Assembly: GCA_013398295.1 (NCBI GenBank) | Contig: VZSF01007805.1 | Span: 298,186-362,185, forward strand | Direction of reading: 5' to 3' | Source of the DNA: Chionis minor | Lineage: Eukaryota; Chordata; Aves; Charadriiformes; Chionididae | Length of the DNA: 64,000 nt | Shown here: piece by piece, positions 36,116 to 48,699 of the stretch | How positions within the stretch are numbered: position 1 is the stretch's first letter | Layout: each line of letters begins with the position of its first letter | Notes under the pieces: generated by a model | Databases searched by the model: none | Seen by the model: only the letters and a program-made list of their open reading frames with translations | Told to the model about the DNA's origin: nothing | Program-made: the position numbers and the translations under genes

Positions 36116-39100
36116 TCCTGTCAGCCAAACCATTTTATCATTTTGTATGCGGTGTGCTTCAAGCTGTGAAGCTATTTGTTGAACTAGGCCATTTTACTGT
36201 TTGACTAAGAGGAAGACAAATGTTCCATATTATCCTTAATTTCCATATAATTGTTTTAATCTTTGTTTTATAATAAATATATGAAAGTGCCCTGAGGGTA
36301 CCTTTTTGTTTAGTATTGTAGGTGTCTCATTTAGAGTCCAAGCAAGATGGAAATGTTCAGGTCTGCTTTTCTTCCTGTCACCTGAATGGTTCACAAGGCA
36401 CACTCCAAAAATAAAATACTCAGCTGTTCTCACTGCAGAACTCTACTTCCACATGTGAAAGCATGTGAGGCTGCGTTACCCATCTATCTCATTCTAGATA
36501 TGCTTAGCAAATCAGATTAGGACAAGTGACATCATTGGCTTGAGAGATGTGCACCTGCCAACTCCACAAATTTGCTAGGGGATTGTATGTTCCAAGTTAA
36601 AAAGGGACTGGAGAGTGAGGGAAGAAGGAATATCTTACCTGTGAGTCACTACTGCTTTCTATTTTCCATCTTGATAGCATGTTTATTCAAAGAGGCTGAA
36701 CAAGTAGTCTTACATCTAAAAAAAAAAAAAAAGGCAATTACAGAACTTCTGAAGGGTCAAGGTACATGAGAAAACACACAGGAGTCGTATATGGAGTCCT
36801 TTCAGTTTGGCACTCTATCTAGGTGTTTTATGCCCAGTTAATGACAGCTTGTCTCAGTTACCAATGGCCAGCTGCCTGCAGCCTTCAGTCTTGGACTCTT
36901 TAATTCATAGTGGCATTTTCAACTGTATCTTTGTTTAGGGGTGGCTACTTCTGGATGCCACCCCATCCGTACACCTGAACTTCACTCGCACAGACTGCTA
37001 AGGTGAAGACTCCCTCGGGAGTACTCAACCAAAGAGCACACTTTGACACAATTCCTCCTCACCAGTCTAATGGGATGGAGTTAGAGAATTACTAGAGCAT
37101 AAAGGGATAAGGGGGTGAAAGGCGGTCCTGGGGAGTTCTTCTGTTTGCTTCTGTAGATGTTAGAATAATGGCAATCTATCTGCAGAGTTTAACAAAACAT
37201 TATAAGCCCACTGTAAAACATCTGTGGGATGCCATAGAGAAAGCCTATAGAAAGTGTGGCATTGTATAATATATTTCCATCTTGTTTGGTTTTGATGGGA
37301 GGTGGTACAGTTGCTGAAATTAGTGGGATGGGAGGGGTGTCTGTGCATGCTTGACAGAACAGAGAAATATGGAAACTTCAGATAGTTCTTTCACAAGTTG
37401 TTTTCAAGCCTGAAATAGAGCCTAGTCTTCAGGGGGAAAACAAGCATCCTGATTTCACCAGATGTTAATGTTTAGTTCCATGGTCCTTTTAATAACAAGC
37501 CCAGTGAAAAGGAGAAAGTCATATGAATACATTTTTTGACATTTTGTTTATTAGCATTTTATCTAGGCTAGTAGTAAATGAATAGACTTGTCAGCAGAAA
37601 TATCTTGGTGAAGCAAATAAAGAATCTTAATAGGCAGTGAGAGCAGAACTAACGGCAAATTGCTCACAAAGAGCTTTAATTTATTGGTTTCTTTTTCATG
37701 AAGATTCTGTTCTGGATTCTGGCTTTGCCAGAAGAAACAGCTGAATGATGACATGGATTCTCAGAAAGAAACAGTGCTTTCTGGTAGGAAAGGGGAAGAC
37801 TTGAGGAAAGAGTCTATTTCTTTTAACACTTTCTTCAAAATACTTCATACCATACAGTGAAAATTTTTCTTAGTTTGATTTGTTGGTTTCAGTGAACCGG
37901 CCAACTCTGCATTTATAGAAGCACTGTGATGCCCGATTCCTCTTGTGACTGACTGCAGTAAAAGAACAAGTGAGGCCTTCTCTGGTCTCTGTTGTGCAAA
38001 TGGAGCAGAGCCCTGGGTTCAGGATACGGGACTATTTCTGGCTTGCTGTACGTGCCTACACCCACTGGCACACCACTGTCAGGGCCAGTGGAGTTACTGG
38101 GAGGTATGGCATTGCCTCATTTCTTTGCCCCACCCTAGTTAGGCCAGCCTGTTCTCCCAAATGAAGGAAGAAGCTGCAAATTCCAGGATTAAAACTATGA
38201 AATGTGTTTGGAGTATGCTTAATAGTTGCAAGCTGAACATGTGACCAGCTGTGCAGTCAGCAGCAATCACAAACGTGGAGCATAAAACTGAATAAAGTTA
38301 TATAATTAGTAGAAATAAGTGTTGTCTACACTGTATTCCTCCCAAATCCATTGGTGTGATAGAGACTGTATCTCCATGGGTGCATGGAGCTGTCATGTGT
38401 CACAGTGCATTAGAAGTAGCTGTGGACACTTTCTCAACGCAAGTCATTATTTGCTAAGATTACTGAAACTTTTCTGACCCAACCCATTCAGCCTTCAGTT
38501 TTTTGTTGGTAGTACCAGAAAGTGCTCTGTTTTCAAAAAAGTAATTGCTGAGTGACCTCGTAGTGCAAGTTCATCCTCTTATTCCTTCTCTTGCCTTGGA
38601 CAAGCAGGAAGGCACAGAATGTCATGATACATCCTTAAAAGTGCTTGAATTCAAGATGTAAAAAGGTGGAGAGGCAGGAAGTAAAGCAAAATAGGACAGG
38701 TCAAATAAATTTAGGGAAATAATTTGTTTCTTTGATTAATTAGGTTTCCTATTCTGGTGTTAAACTCATTCTCTGAGACTCTATCATTGTCACCTGACCT
38801 TGTCAGAACATCATTCTGAAGTATTAAAAAAAACACCCCAAACAAAAACAAACAAAAGTAACCCAAGGAAGAGAAAAATGCTGAAACATGGCAATCGAGA
38901 AGTTGTAATATTTCTAATTTGGTGCTTTATTGATATTTTAATGTATTGCTGTGTTGGAAGCACTCCTGGCTTTGAGGTAGAAGGAAGAATGAAAGAACAG
39001 ATTAAGCCATATAAAGACAGTAAGACAGTAGAACTGGTTTGATTATGCAGACTAATTGCATGTTGTTTGTTTTTCTTCCTCCTCTGGGTTCCTAAAATGA

Positions 39101-40600
39101 ATTCCTTCCATAAATCCAATATGATAACTTCTGTTCTAATAAAAGCTTGTCAGGCTTTCTCTCCTGCTGGAGAAAGAACCTTAGAAAACAAAATAATTGT
39201 ATCAACTCAGGAAATGTACTTGTAGTTTCTCCTGCTCTTCATGTTTTCTATGTCCCAGACCCCGATGGAAGAAAGACAAGACTCCAAAAATGTGGTTTAA
39301 CATGGCTGTAACTTTATATAATGTTTCGAGAAACTATTTGACAATAATTTATCCAGCACAGGTCATTCATTCTATTGTAATCTGGGCCCCTGTCAGCTCT
39401 CTACCTCATTAACCAGGCACAGTACCATTGCTGAGACTTCACTGCTCTTCCCTCATGCAAGGCAGGGGGAATTGACTGCTCATTGTTCGGGAGATTCAGA
39501 GTTTCAAGCCGTTCTTCACCAACTCCTTTTATTAGTAAGTGCTTTCCCCTATGCAACTGCAATTCTAGCTTTCTAAATGGACAAGACGACCTTTTGGAAA
39601 ATTCTGTACATACAGGAATTTGCTGAATTACAACTCTCCCTTTCTCATTCCCTGAAAAGGAAAGAAAAAGGATAAAACAAAATGTTTGCCACATTTGCTC
39701 ACCATGAAGATGCTTCTCTTCTCAGGTCCACAGAGATTGTGTGATGTGCATGGGAAGGTTCTGAAGTGCAGGAATTTTACTATGCTAAAGCTACTGTAAT
39801 TTTTTTAAAAGTCGGTTTTCTGGATAGAAAACGGAGGCAAGAGGAAAAGTTTATAAGGACTTCTGATTTAGTAGGGGCAGCAGGAGAATGGGAAGGGAAA
39901 GGAAGTGAAGGGAAAAAAGATGTAACATCTACAACACTGTTTAGTCAAAATCTTCTGACACAAGCTCTTCTGTTAGGACATAAGATGAGAACAGGATAAG
40001 TTCTAGTACCTTATAGCACCAGTTTTGAAGGTGCCAAAAACTTTTTTAGTTCAAAAAATCTTCTCCATCTCTCAGGCTGCCAGAAGTGGGTTCTAACTTG
40101 CTAGAGACCCTTGCATACAACTTCGAAGGCTGAACAGCTTACAAACACTGGATTTAGGGTTTTTTTTCTGAATGGGGCATTAGCTTTATGAAAGTTAATG
40201 TTAAAGGCAGCCTTATTTATTCACATTAACTGTCAAATTGATTTCAAACCACTAAATGAACTGGGTGATGAAACATTTGGTTCCTTTCAACAAACAAATC
40301 TCTAAAGTTTTAATTAAATATATACTTTTATACCTCCCTATTTTCCAGTGGCTTCTCTGAAGGAAAAGAAAAATGTGATAAAAATATTAAAATCTTTTTA
40401 CTTTTTTGCCTAGACACATGTGTTTTGGTGTGGAAATATATAAAACTTACATTCAAGGAGTTGCCTCCTCAAACTACTTTTCATAACATTATTTCATCAG
40501 ATTATCTTAATTTTCTGCATGGCATTATCTTTTCAAGCTGACATAAGACTGAGCTGTGATATTTGCATGTTCAAGATGGAACTGTATAGCTCAACAGCTG
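36116..40600. other. Non-coding stretch, no gene seen
   Basis: 36,120-36,560 is AT-rich and repeat-free and might be a conserved non-coding element, but no specific motif cluster supports it. A run of about 14 A lies near 36,719-36,732. No gene is recognised up to the CR1 boundary. Confidence 0.5.
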
Positions 40601-40605
40601 TTTGG

Positions 40606-41890
40606 TGTTTTGGTGAAGAATTTTTTCCTCATATCCAATCTAAACCTCCCCTGGCACAACTTGAGGCCATTTCCTCTTGTCCTATTGCTTGTTACTTGGG
40701 AGAAGAGACCAACACCCACCTCGCTACAACCTCCTTTCAGGTAGGTGTAGAAAGTAATAAGGTCTTTCCTCAGCCTCTTTTTCTCCAGGCTAAACAACCC
40801 CAGTTCCTTCAGCTGCTCCTTATGGGACTTGTTCTATAGACTCTTCACCAGCTTCATTGCTCTTCTCTGGACACGCTCCAGCACCTCAATGTCTGTCTTG
40901 TAGTGAGGGGACCAAAACTGACCACAGTATTTGAGGTGGGGCCTCACCAGTGCTGAGTACAGGGGCACGATCACTGCCCTAGTCCTGCTGGCCACACTGT
41001 TCCTGATACAGGCTAGGATGCTACTGGCTGCCTGGGCCTACTGCTCGCTCAAATTCAGCTGGTTGCCAACCAACACCCCCAGGTCCTTTTCTGCCAGGCA
41101 GCTTTCCAGCCACTCCTCCCCAAGCCTGGAGCGTTGCATGCAGTTCTTGTGACTCAAGTGCAGGACCCAGCACTTGGCCTTGTCGAATCTCATACTATTG
41201 GCCTCAGCCCATTGATCCAGCCTGTCCAGATCCCTCTGTAGAGCCTTCCTTCCCTCAAGCAGATCAACACTTCCGCCAAACTAGGTGTCATCTGCAAACT
41301 ACTGAGGGTGCACTCAATCCCCTCATACAGGTTGTTGGTAAAGATATTGAAGAGAACGAGCCCCAAAACTGAGCCCTGGGGAACACTACTTGAGACTGGT
41401 CGCCAACTGGATTTAACTCCATTCACCACAAGTCTTTGGGTGCTGTCATCCAGCCAGTTTTTCCCGGGTGAAGAATATGCCCATGCAAGCCATGAGCAGC
41501 CAGTTTCTCTAGGCTGTGAGATACAGTGTCAAAAGCTTTACTAAATTTCAGGTAGGCAACATCCACAGCCTTTCCCTCATCCACTAAGCAGGTCACCTTG
41601 TCATAGAAGGCGATCAGGTTAGTCAAGCAGGACCTGCCTTTCATAAACCATTGCTGACTATCCTGATCCCCTGGTTGTCCACTATGTTCTGCGTGATGGC
41701 ACTTAGGATCATCTACTCCATAACCTTCCCTGGCAGTGAAATAAGTCTGACAGGCCTGTAATTCCCCTGATCCTCCTTATGGCCCTTCTTGTAGATGGGT
41801 GTCACACTTGCTATCTTCCAGTCATCTGGGACCTCCCTGGTTGTCCAGGAACGCTGATAGATGATGGAAAGCAGATGTAATGTAGATTTC
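40606..41890 (-). mobile_element. CR1 LINE fragment, antisense, truncated at both ends
   Basis: Read on the minus strand, this is the 3' half of a CR1 element: part of the ORF2 reverse transcriptase (from about 41,890 down to 41,180), then the 3' UTR down to 40,606. It stops inside the 3' UTR at CACCAAAACA, so the terminal part with the 8-bp tail repeat is missing. Normal CR1 copies are truncated only at the 5' end, so the 3' loss is unusual and suggests a later deletion or rearrangement. The last 139 bp (40,606-40,744) match the second CR1 copy at 54,069-54,207 with one mismatch. Confidence 0.93.
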
Positions 41891-41895
41891 TTCAA
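41180..41895 (-). pseudogene. Broken CR1 ORF2 reverse-transcriptase domain
   Basis: The frame fragments match CR1 RT motifs in order. They include PDDWKIASVTPIYKKG and GNYRPVRLISLPGK (41,895-41,713), then KGRSCLTNLIAFYDK and [10 protein letters not shown] (41,644-41,423), then VPQGSVLG and the LFNIF motif (41,429-41,190). The first Asp usually present in the YLDFSKAFD motif is Lys here. The FADD catalytic box is visible only after a change of reading frame and is followed by a stop. The endonuclease and N-terminal part are absent. The copy cannot encode an active enzyme. Confidence 0.88.
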
Positions 41896-41899
41896 GGGG

Positions 41900-44800
41900 A
41901 AAGGGATGATTTTAATTTAAATTGCATAGCAGGCAGGACAGGGACAAATTATCATTAGAAATGGGTGAGGGCAAGGGGAAAAAAAGGCTTCTGACTTAGG
42001 TAGAATGCCAGCAATGTGCTGCTTTGATTTAACTTACCCAGCTAAAGGAGATTGTGTTGGAAGAGATGCCATGCTGGATACCTATGGAAGAGCTCTGAGG
42101 GTTGCTCATTTGCTATTTGAGAATTAGTGAATTAGCAGTACTCCCTGCTGGAATGTAAACTGCCTGGAAGGCAGATTTCATGTTTCTGTTCCCTGTTTTT
42201 CTCTTCCCTTAATCTCACCACAATTAATTGAATCAAAGCCTAGTCAGAAGTGAAGCACTCCCATTTTGTCACTGTACATATGTGGACTTGATGAAGTACA
42301 TCTGAATCATGATGCTGGCTGTCCCTTTACTTTTCAGAAACTTATCAGGAACTGGCTTTCTTGGTGATTGAAGTCTGTCCACAGCAGTGGCCTCTTTGGG
42401 TCCTTCTTTGTACCTATGCCACGCTTAGATGCTTTGTTTTCTTGGCTTTCCCCAAATTAACTGTAAAACTTGGAGGCAGTAGATGGTAGATTCTTCTGTC
42501 TTCAGCAGCCTGAGACAATAAACACAATCCAACAAACAGAGAAGCATAACCACTTTTTTTTTTTTTTTAATACTGGTAATATTCTGTAATAGAAGATCCT
42601 ATTGTTTGACTCTTTGTACTCTCTGAGGTTAATTTGTATAATCCCTGGGCACAAAGCCTGCAGGACTTGATTTTCACAGTATGCTGCAGGCCTGATGTGT
42701 TTCACCAGCCTTTAGGCGTGGGTGGGGAGTTGTACTGATGCCTGTTGTAGGTGATGCTGGTGGCTGGGTCTGAGGTGACCCCGTGGCTTGGTCTCACTGA
42801 CTGCTGCGTTTCCATTCAGCAATGTTACCACACTGATCAGGTACTCAGAAACTGGATTTTTCTGTAAATGCTAAACACATGATTGGAGCTACACTACGGA
42901 TTGCGTGCTCTGCATTGCTTTTTAGAGGACTCTTACTTCCACTTGATCTTCTATATTGCATTATGTTGTACAATAAAAATCAAGCCATATTTTTTCCTAC
43001 CTAAGCCAAAGCGAAGTTTGCCACCCATTGCCTGTTTCAGTGGTTTGTGTGGGAAGTCTGCTTGTGCAGGACTGTGGTCAGCAGAGCAGAGCTTTGGCAG
43101 CTCTGCATAATGATGCCTCACAACAAGGGAAAACCTGCTGAATCTGGTGCTTTGCCTTGCCCTTAGGAGTCAGACTCTGTGAATAGGCACTTAAACAGTG
43201 AATGGGAGGTGGAAAGATGCCCTAATTTCTTAATTCTTCTATGTGAATGATGTAGGTCACAAGTAAAATCTTCTTTATGATCTGCAATATTGGGATTGTA
43301 TCTATTTCAGAGCTCATTAAGTTTTGATAACTAAGGTGGTTTAATGACACACTGTACTGTGGGGTTTTTTCTTCAATATGTATGTATGTTTAACCTCGTG
43401 ATGTTTTACATGTGTAATTCAAATGGTAAATGTTGGAAAGAAAAATTAGCTATTTTCTTTTCAAGCAAAGAGTTGGGGACTATTTTTGTTTCAGAAACAG
43501 CTTTAAAATACTTTTTAATTTAACCTTTGTTTTGTCTATAATACCCGTTCTCTAAAATAGTACCTTAGAAATACAACACTATTTTGGTTTTCTTCCTCTA
43601 GCTCTATACTATGTAGTTTTCAATTAAGTCTCAATTAGTCCTCTCAGTGTAGTTTTCTGACCCCCCAATATCCAAAATGATATCGTTTGTAATATGGCTG
43701 CGAATTTGGATAGGAATTACTATGCAGCACAAGGGTGGGTTTTTCAAAACCCTCCTATTAAAAACTGTGATGAAATGGTTTATGCTGATACTGTCTGCAG
43801 TAAGATGTAGAATTAAGGAAAGTTGTAAAGCATAAAAACTCTAGACATGATTGTCAATTATATTGCTCAGAGAGTTTCCTAGATCTAAAGCAAGATTTGT
43901 TGTGTTTCTCTATCTCTCTTATTTTTATTTGTGAGATACTGGCAGTGGAGAGAAACATGGAGTAGTGCTCTGGCCTTCCGTCCCTGGAGAGAGAGGGATT
44001 TGCAAATTGGACAAAGGTCAGTAGGGAATATTAGTCTAGTTGGTGATGTCAGACAAGTTCTTCTCTAGATCACACAACCACTGTGCAATTGGCAAAAGTA
44101 TGGTAATAGACTATGGTCTGTCAATTTAATGAAATATCTAGGGGGATCAGAAGGATCGAGAGAGGTTTTTAGTATCCACTGCAATGCTGTGCAAAAATCC
44201 CTAACAGAAAAAGGGAGATGCTGTAATTACAGCCCTGAAAGGGAAATGTGGCTTATTCTGTGGAGCTCTGGTCCGAACTGAGGTCCACATTGAGCAATGT
44301 TTTGAGGTATCCAAATGCAGGAGTTTGTTCGGATCATTCCAGAGAGGTCAGAACGTGCCTTTCTAATCACACCAACTTTCATCTGAGTGCGCCTTCACCT
44401 TGCAGGGAAAAACTAACAAAAGGCATGCAGATGCCAAGCTGCCAAGGTCGAGTTCAGAAGCCACTCTTGTGTCTTCAGTGTGTTTGCACTATAGGTGAAG
44501 ACTGCCATCCTGGGACCCCAATGTTACCAACAGACTCTCCCCAGACAGCAGGATAAAACAGGAAAATTATAGAGCTGTATTGGTTTATCGGCACTTTGTC
44601 TTCCCCTACTTATAAGCAGGTAGATGTAGCCTTTTTTTTTTGGATGATAATATTATGCACAGGGCTGTAAAGTATTCGCGCAAGTAACGGATATGTTTAT
44701 ATCTTCTCAGATTGTCCAACAGCTCTGCAACATCTGTGAAAATACTTATTGTTTGGAAATCACACTGAGTAACTCCAAGAAAATATTCTTGGTCTTAGAC

Positions 44801-46375
44801 AGGTCCTTTGAAAAGACTGATTTTTCAGAGTCTGAGAAGCATTTACACATTTTGTTAGTCACTTAAATCATGTGGTATTTTTTCTGTCCCTGGCTATGCA
44901 AGGTTGATTCTTAGAGTGACTATTATATTTCAGGTGGAAAGCACCCCTTCCATCTCTTTTTCCTAGTCACTAATTCGATGAATATTTGTCACTGAATGCA
45001 TTCCTTGTATAGATTTTATAGACAACTAAAATAACAGTTGCAAATGCAGCCCAAAAAGTTAGAGGGTTTGGTGTTGGGGTTTTTTTTAGCAGAAATTTAT
45101 TTTAAAAGTTTTGGAATCTTAATTAAGTCCATGTTAGGCTGTTAAATAAGTGTACAGCGTATTGTGTGATCACCTGGCTGCTGGTAATTTGACCTGGATA
45201 CATCTCTGTGTGTGCTGGTTATGGCCTCTGTGTGCATGTCACTGGATGTGTTCGCAAGCTGACTACATGCACAAACTATCACTGTATTGCATCTTTCTGT
45301 TACTTACATCATGTAGGGATTTGCACATGGAATTGCCTTTCAAAGTGGACAATATTGTCATACCCTTATATCCAAGGAGCTGGGAACTGCAAATCTTCAT
45401 CTCATTTCTCCTAAGGCTTTTTGGTGAGAGTTGTTCTTTCTTTTCTTGCAAAAAGACTGCAAGTACAGAGAGATTTGAGTGCTTTATCAGCATCATAACT
45501 ATTCCTTGAGAAGGCTCCCCACGTCTTGAAGTCTATAGCTATGGAAAATAAATCCATATTTCGAATATCAATTTTTCTTTTAACCTATTTGTAAATGATT
45601 TATTGTAGTGGAAAGTCAGATGATGATAAGATAACACTGTTTAGAGGTCATTAAAGAGTTTTCAGGAAGTTTCTACAAAGGTACTGTTCTTATATTGTCA
45701 GTACGATAAGAAAACTAACAATTTATGTCGAAGTTTGCAAAACGTGTTTGTCTGATAAACAGTCTGCTCAAGGACATCAATCATACTTCCTTCCCAGAGT
45801 ATATGGTATTTTTCATGAAGTGAACTCCAGTGACTCTGCACATTCATGTGTTTGATATTGCAGCATCTTGAGCAGCATCTTTTTTGTTGTAGTGGCTGTA
45901 ACGCAGTGTGCGGTTTGGTGCCATGTGTTGTACCAGACACTAATAACCAGCAGCCTTTGCTTCTGCAGAAACCAGTGATTGTATGTTCTTCTTTAGCCAT
46001 GTGAGAATGTGACTGATATGATCTCCGTTCCTGGACCTCAGAGTACGTTTCTTCTCTTGAAGGAAAGATGTTTCTGTAACATAAAAATTGGTTGTGGTAG
46101 ATGGTCAGAAGGGAGTTACAAGATGAGTCTGCTTTATAGAATACAGTTCTGAAGAGGCATTCTGCATCAGTATCATTGAGAAGCGTATTTGGCTAAAACT
46201 AACTAAAATATAGACTGTATAATCTCCATTCTCAGTGTTTTTCTTAACGTGCATTTCAGTTTATTACAGTATAAATCACTTCTCAATTGCCTTGAGCTGA
46301 AACAATGCATCTGAGCTTGGGTTAAAAGCCTGTAAGTGCTTCTTTACTTGAATAAAGTGAAATCAGGTTACATTA
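41900..46375. other. Non-coding stretch, no gene seen
   Basis: No supported gene. GC-richer openings at 42,720-43,120 and 44,248-44,556 (102 codons, plus) lack domains. A T16 run lies near 42,553. Confidence 0.5.
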
Positions 46376-46383
46376 ATAGAAGT

Positions 46384-46800
46384 ATTAATTAATTTGCCCT
46401 CATTTATTCAGTAGAATTAGCATTATTGAAAAGCCTTTACCATCTTTTAGTACGGTTAAAGTGTGTGTAGCTTTAGTGGCAGAGTTTCATCTGTAACACC
46501 TAGCGATGTGTCAGATAGTGTAGAAAATTATTGTCCAATTTGGAAACCTGAGACATTACTGAGAAATGCTGTGGGGTGAGTTATAATGAAAATACCAATC
46601 CACATTAGCCATGGTTGCCATAAGCAAAAATCTTAGTATCTTGGCCAAACCTACTTAAGGTTCATGTAATAAACTCACATTCCTAATTTTATTAGGGATG
46701 TGCCAAGTTAAGCACTTTGCTGGCCTTTGGACAGATTTATAGCTTGACTTCTGCTGAATTAGTGTTGACTGACAAGAAGGCATTGTTTTATAGGATGCTA
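46384..46800. promoter_or_regulatory. Possible conserved non-coding block with homeodomain cores
   Basis: It opens with ATTAATTAATTT (46,384-46,395), overlapping TAAT cores, and continues repeat-free with further TAAT-type sites, a CCAAT at about 46,536 and CAAGTTAAG-type sites. The call is by texture only, and function is inference. Confidence 0.18.
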
Positions 46801-46804
46801 TTTA

Positions 46805-47480
46805 AATAAAAACCTGCAGGGTGTTTCTGTAATGTTGTCACTTCAAGTCCGAACTGGAAAAAAGAAATGTGTATTAAGGAGGAATCTTCATTGTCATTCA
46901 TGAGTTTAATCTAAGGCTGTCAAAAGTTTCCTTATAAGGTAAGACATTGTAATGCATGGGGACAAGCCTCATCTTTGTTCCAGGTTTTAGTATGAAAGCA
47001 GTCTGTTGAACTTACTGAAAATTGGGGAGGAAAAAAATTCCTATTCACTTTTACTTGCCAGAGTTGTGTGTAAAGAATGGAGTGTGATCCTCTCCCTGTG
47101 AATATCAGAATGGCAACTAGAGATAGCTGTTTTACTTTGTAACTTTATTATGCATATATCACTTATTCCTGGCAAAATGTGTCATCTTGTATTTATTCAT
47201 TGGCTATCCTGGACCAACAAACATGCTGACATTTTCATATGTAAAGCAGTCTGGTTGTAGATTAAAAAATTCTTCCTTTAAAAAAATGTTGGTTGGTGGA
47301 ACAGTCCTTCCCCTTTATAAAATAAATAAATAAATCTTTAAAAGAGAAAAAAAAGTGCATCTTCTAGAGTTAAAATTAGACTGTGTGTAACTGTTATGTC
47401 TCTGAGCAAAATATTGACCCAAATATCGATAAAATTAATCTGACCCTTCAGTCCTCCCTTGCCATGTATTTTTAAGCTTA
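46805..47480. other. Non-coding stretch with an AAAT microsatellite
   Basis: Contains four to five AAAT units at 47,319-47,335. Otherwise plain AT-rich DNA. Confidence 0.55.
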
Positions 47481-47484
47481 TGGG

Positions 47485-47680
47485 AAGGACTATGGAGCCA
47501 GGACACCTGTATTACTATGAATAAATTGCTCAGTGTCTTCTCTGTGGTCACAAATTTGTGTAGTTGACTTGACCATTTGGAAAAGGAGGAGAGTTATTCC
47601 TGCCTCTCTGAGGGAGTAGAAGTTGCAGGGCATGGATATGACTGAAGTATTTTGTCAAGCTGCAGAACTATAATCTGACC
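47485..47680 (+). repeat. MIR-like SINE relic, nearly full length
   Basis: Landmarks occur in the MIR order: GGAGCCAGGACACCTGTATT (compare 'ggagtcaggagacctgggtt'), GCTCAGTGTCTTCTCTGTG, then GACCATTTGGAAAAGGAGGA (compare 'catctgtaaaatgggga'), CCTGCCTCTCTGAGGG and ATGACTGAAGTATTTTGTCA. Individual matches are weak, but the collinearity over about 190 bp is persuasive. Confidence 0.45.
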
Positions 47681-47689
47681 AGTAGAAAA

Positions 47690-48650
47690 CCTTACTTTTT
47701 ACAATTAAATTATGAAATATGTGAAGGGAGTATAATTAGCACCGAAATGTACTTATTTTGTGGATGATAAAAACCATATGATATAAGGAAACAGCTTCAC
47801 TGCGGAGGATGACAAAAGGCAGGGATTGGTGTTATAACTTATCAAGAATACATAGAGTTACATATGAAAGATTACACAATAGATTTGCTTTAGGGAAAGA
47901 GATATTGTACATACTGATTAAAGTCTACATAAATCAAATATTGGAAATATGCCAGTCATACCTAGCAGTGCCACTCATACAATGGATCTCAGCTACGTCT
48001 CACTGATTTTCTTAAGCTTTTGGTAGCTATTACATACTCTCACCCCATCAGCTGCTCAATCCAGCAAGAGTAAGGTGGGGGACTGAAATAATGAGAATTC
48101 AGCAACAAGATGGAGATGTGAGTTCTGACTAGTAGAAGAGTAGCCGAGGAATAACTGATGTCAATGTAGTTTAAATTCATGCAGAGAATTTATCGGACTG
48201 TTTCTCACCTGTTTAACAGTAAGTTTAATATGACAAAGAGTTTCCCTCACACATTATTTGATCATCATTATGTATTACTTACAAGGTTCCATCATTGTGC
48301 ATGGTACTTTACCAAGGTATTTTAATTAAAAGGTTCTACTTGGAATTGATGAGTGCAATAACATAAGGTTTACGGAGCCTTATTCTACAAAATGTTGGCA
48401 TATGCACTAGGGCAGTAGTGCGACTGCTGGTCATTGATGGAGCCATTACAGTGTTACATCAGTATTACAAGGTTGACATGGAAATGTACCTAAACATCTC
48501 TTCGTTACTATAGTATTCACAGTAGGTGATAATATAACTGGGTTAAGAATTTGCTTAAAATTGTTCTTATTGATAATTGAACTTCTTCATAAAGGAACAC
48601 CAGATATGTTTTTATCAGCATTTGAACTAGAAAAAGTGCTGGAGAAAGAG
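47690..48650. other. Non-coding stretch, no gene seen
   Basis: No supported feature. Confidence 0.5.
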
Positions 48651-48657
48651 CTTCTTA

Positions 48658-48691
48658 GATGATGATGATGATGATGATTATTATTATTATT
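48658..48691. repeat. Compound microsatellite (GAT)7 then (ATT)n
   Basis: Seven GAT units at 48,658-48,678 pass directly into ATT units to 48,691. The compound structure implies an original single repeat altered by substitution and then re-expanded. Confidence 0.95.
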
Positions 48692-48699
48692 GTAAGTAT

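Noticed and set aside
40519..40839. 106-codon plus-strand frame and its 44-residue match at 53,983-54,219
   Set aside because: The shared peptide comes from translating the antisense of the CR1 3' UTR in both copies. It is not a gene family.
45150..45509. 119-codon plus-strand open frame
   Set aside because: Cys/Trp/Leu-rich composition typical of translated non-coding DNA, with no domain and no splice support.
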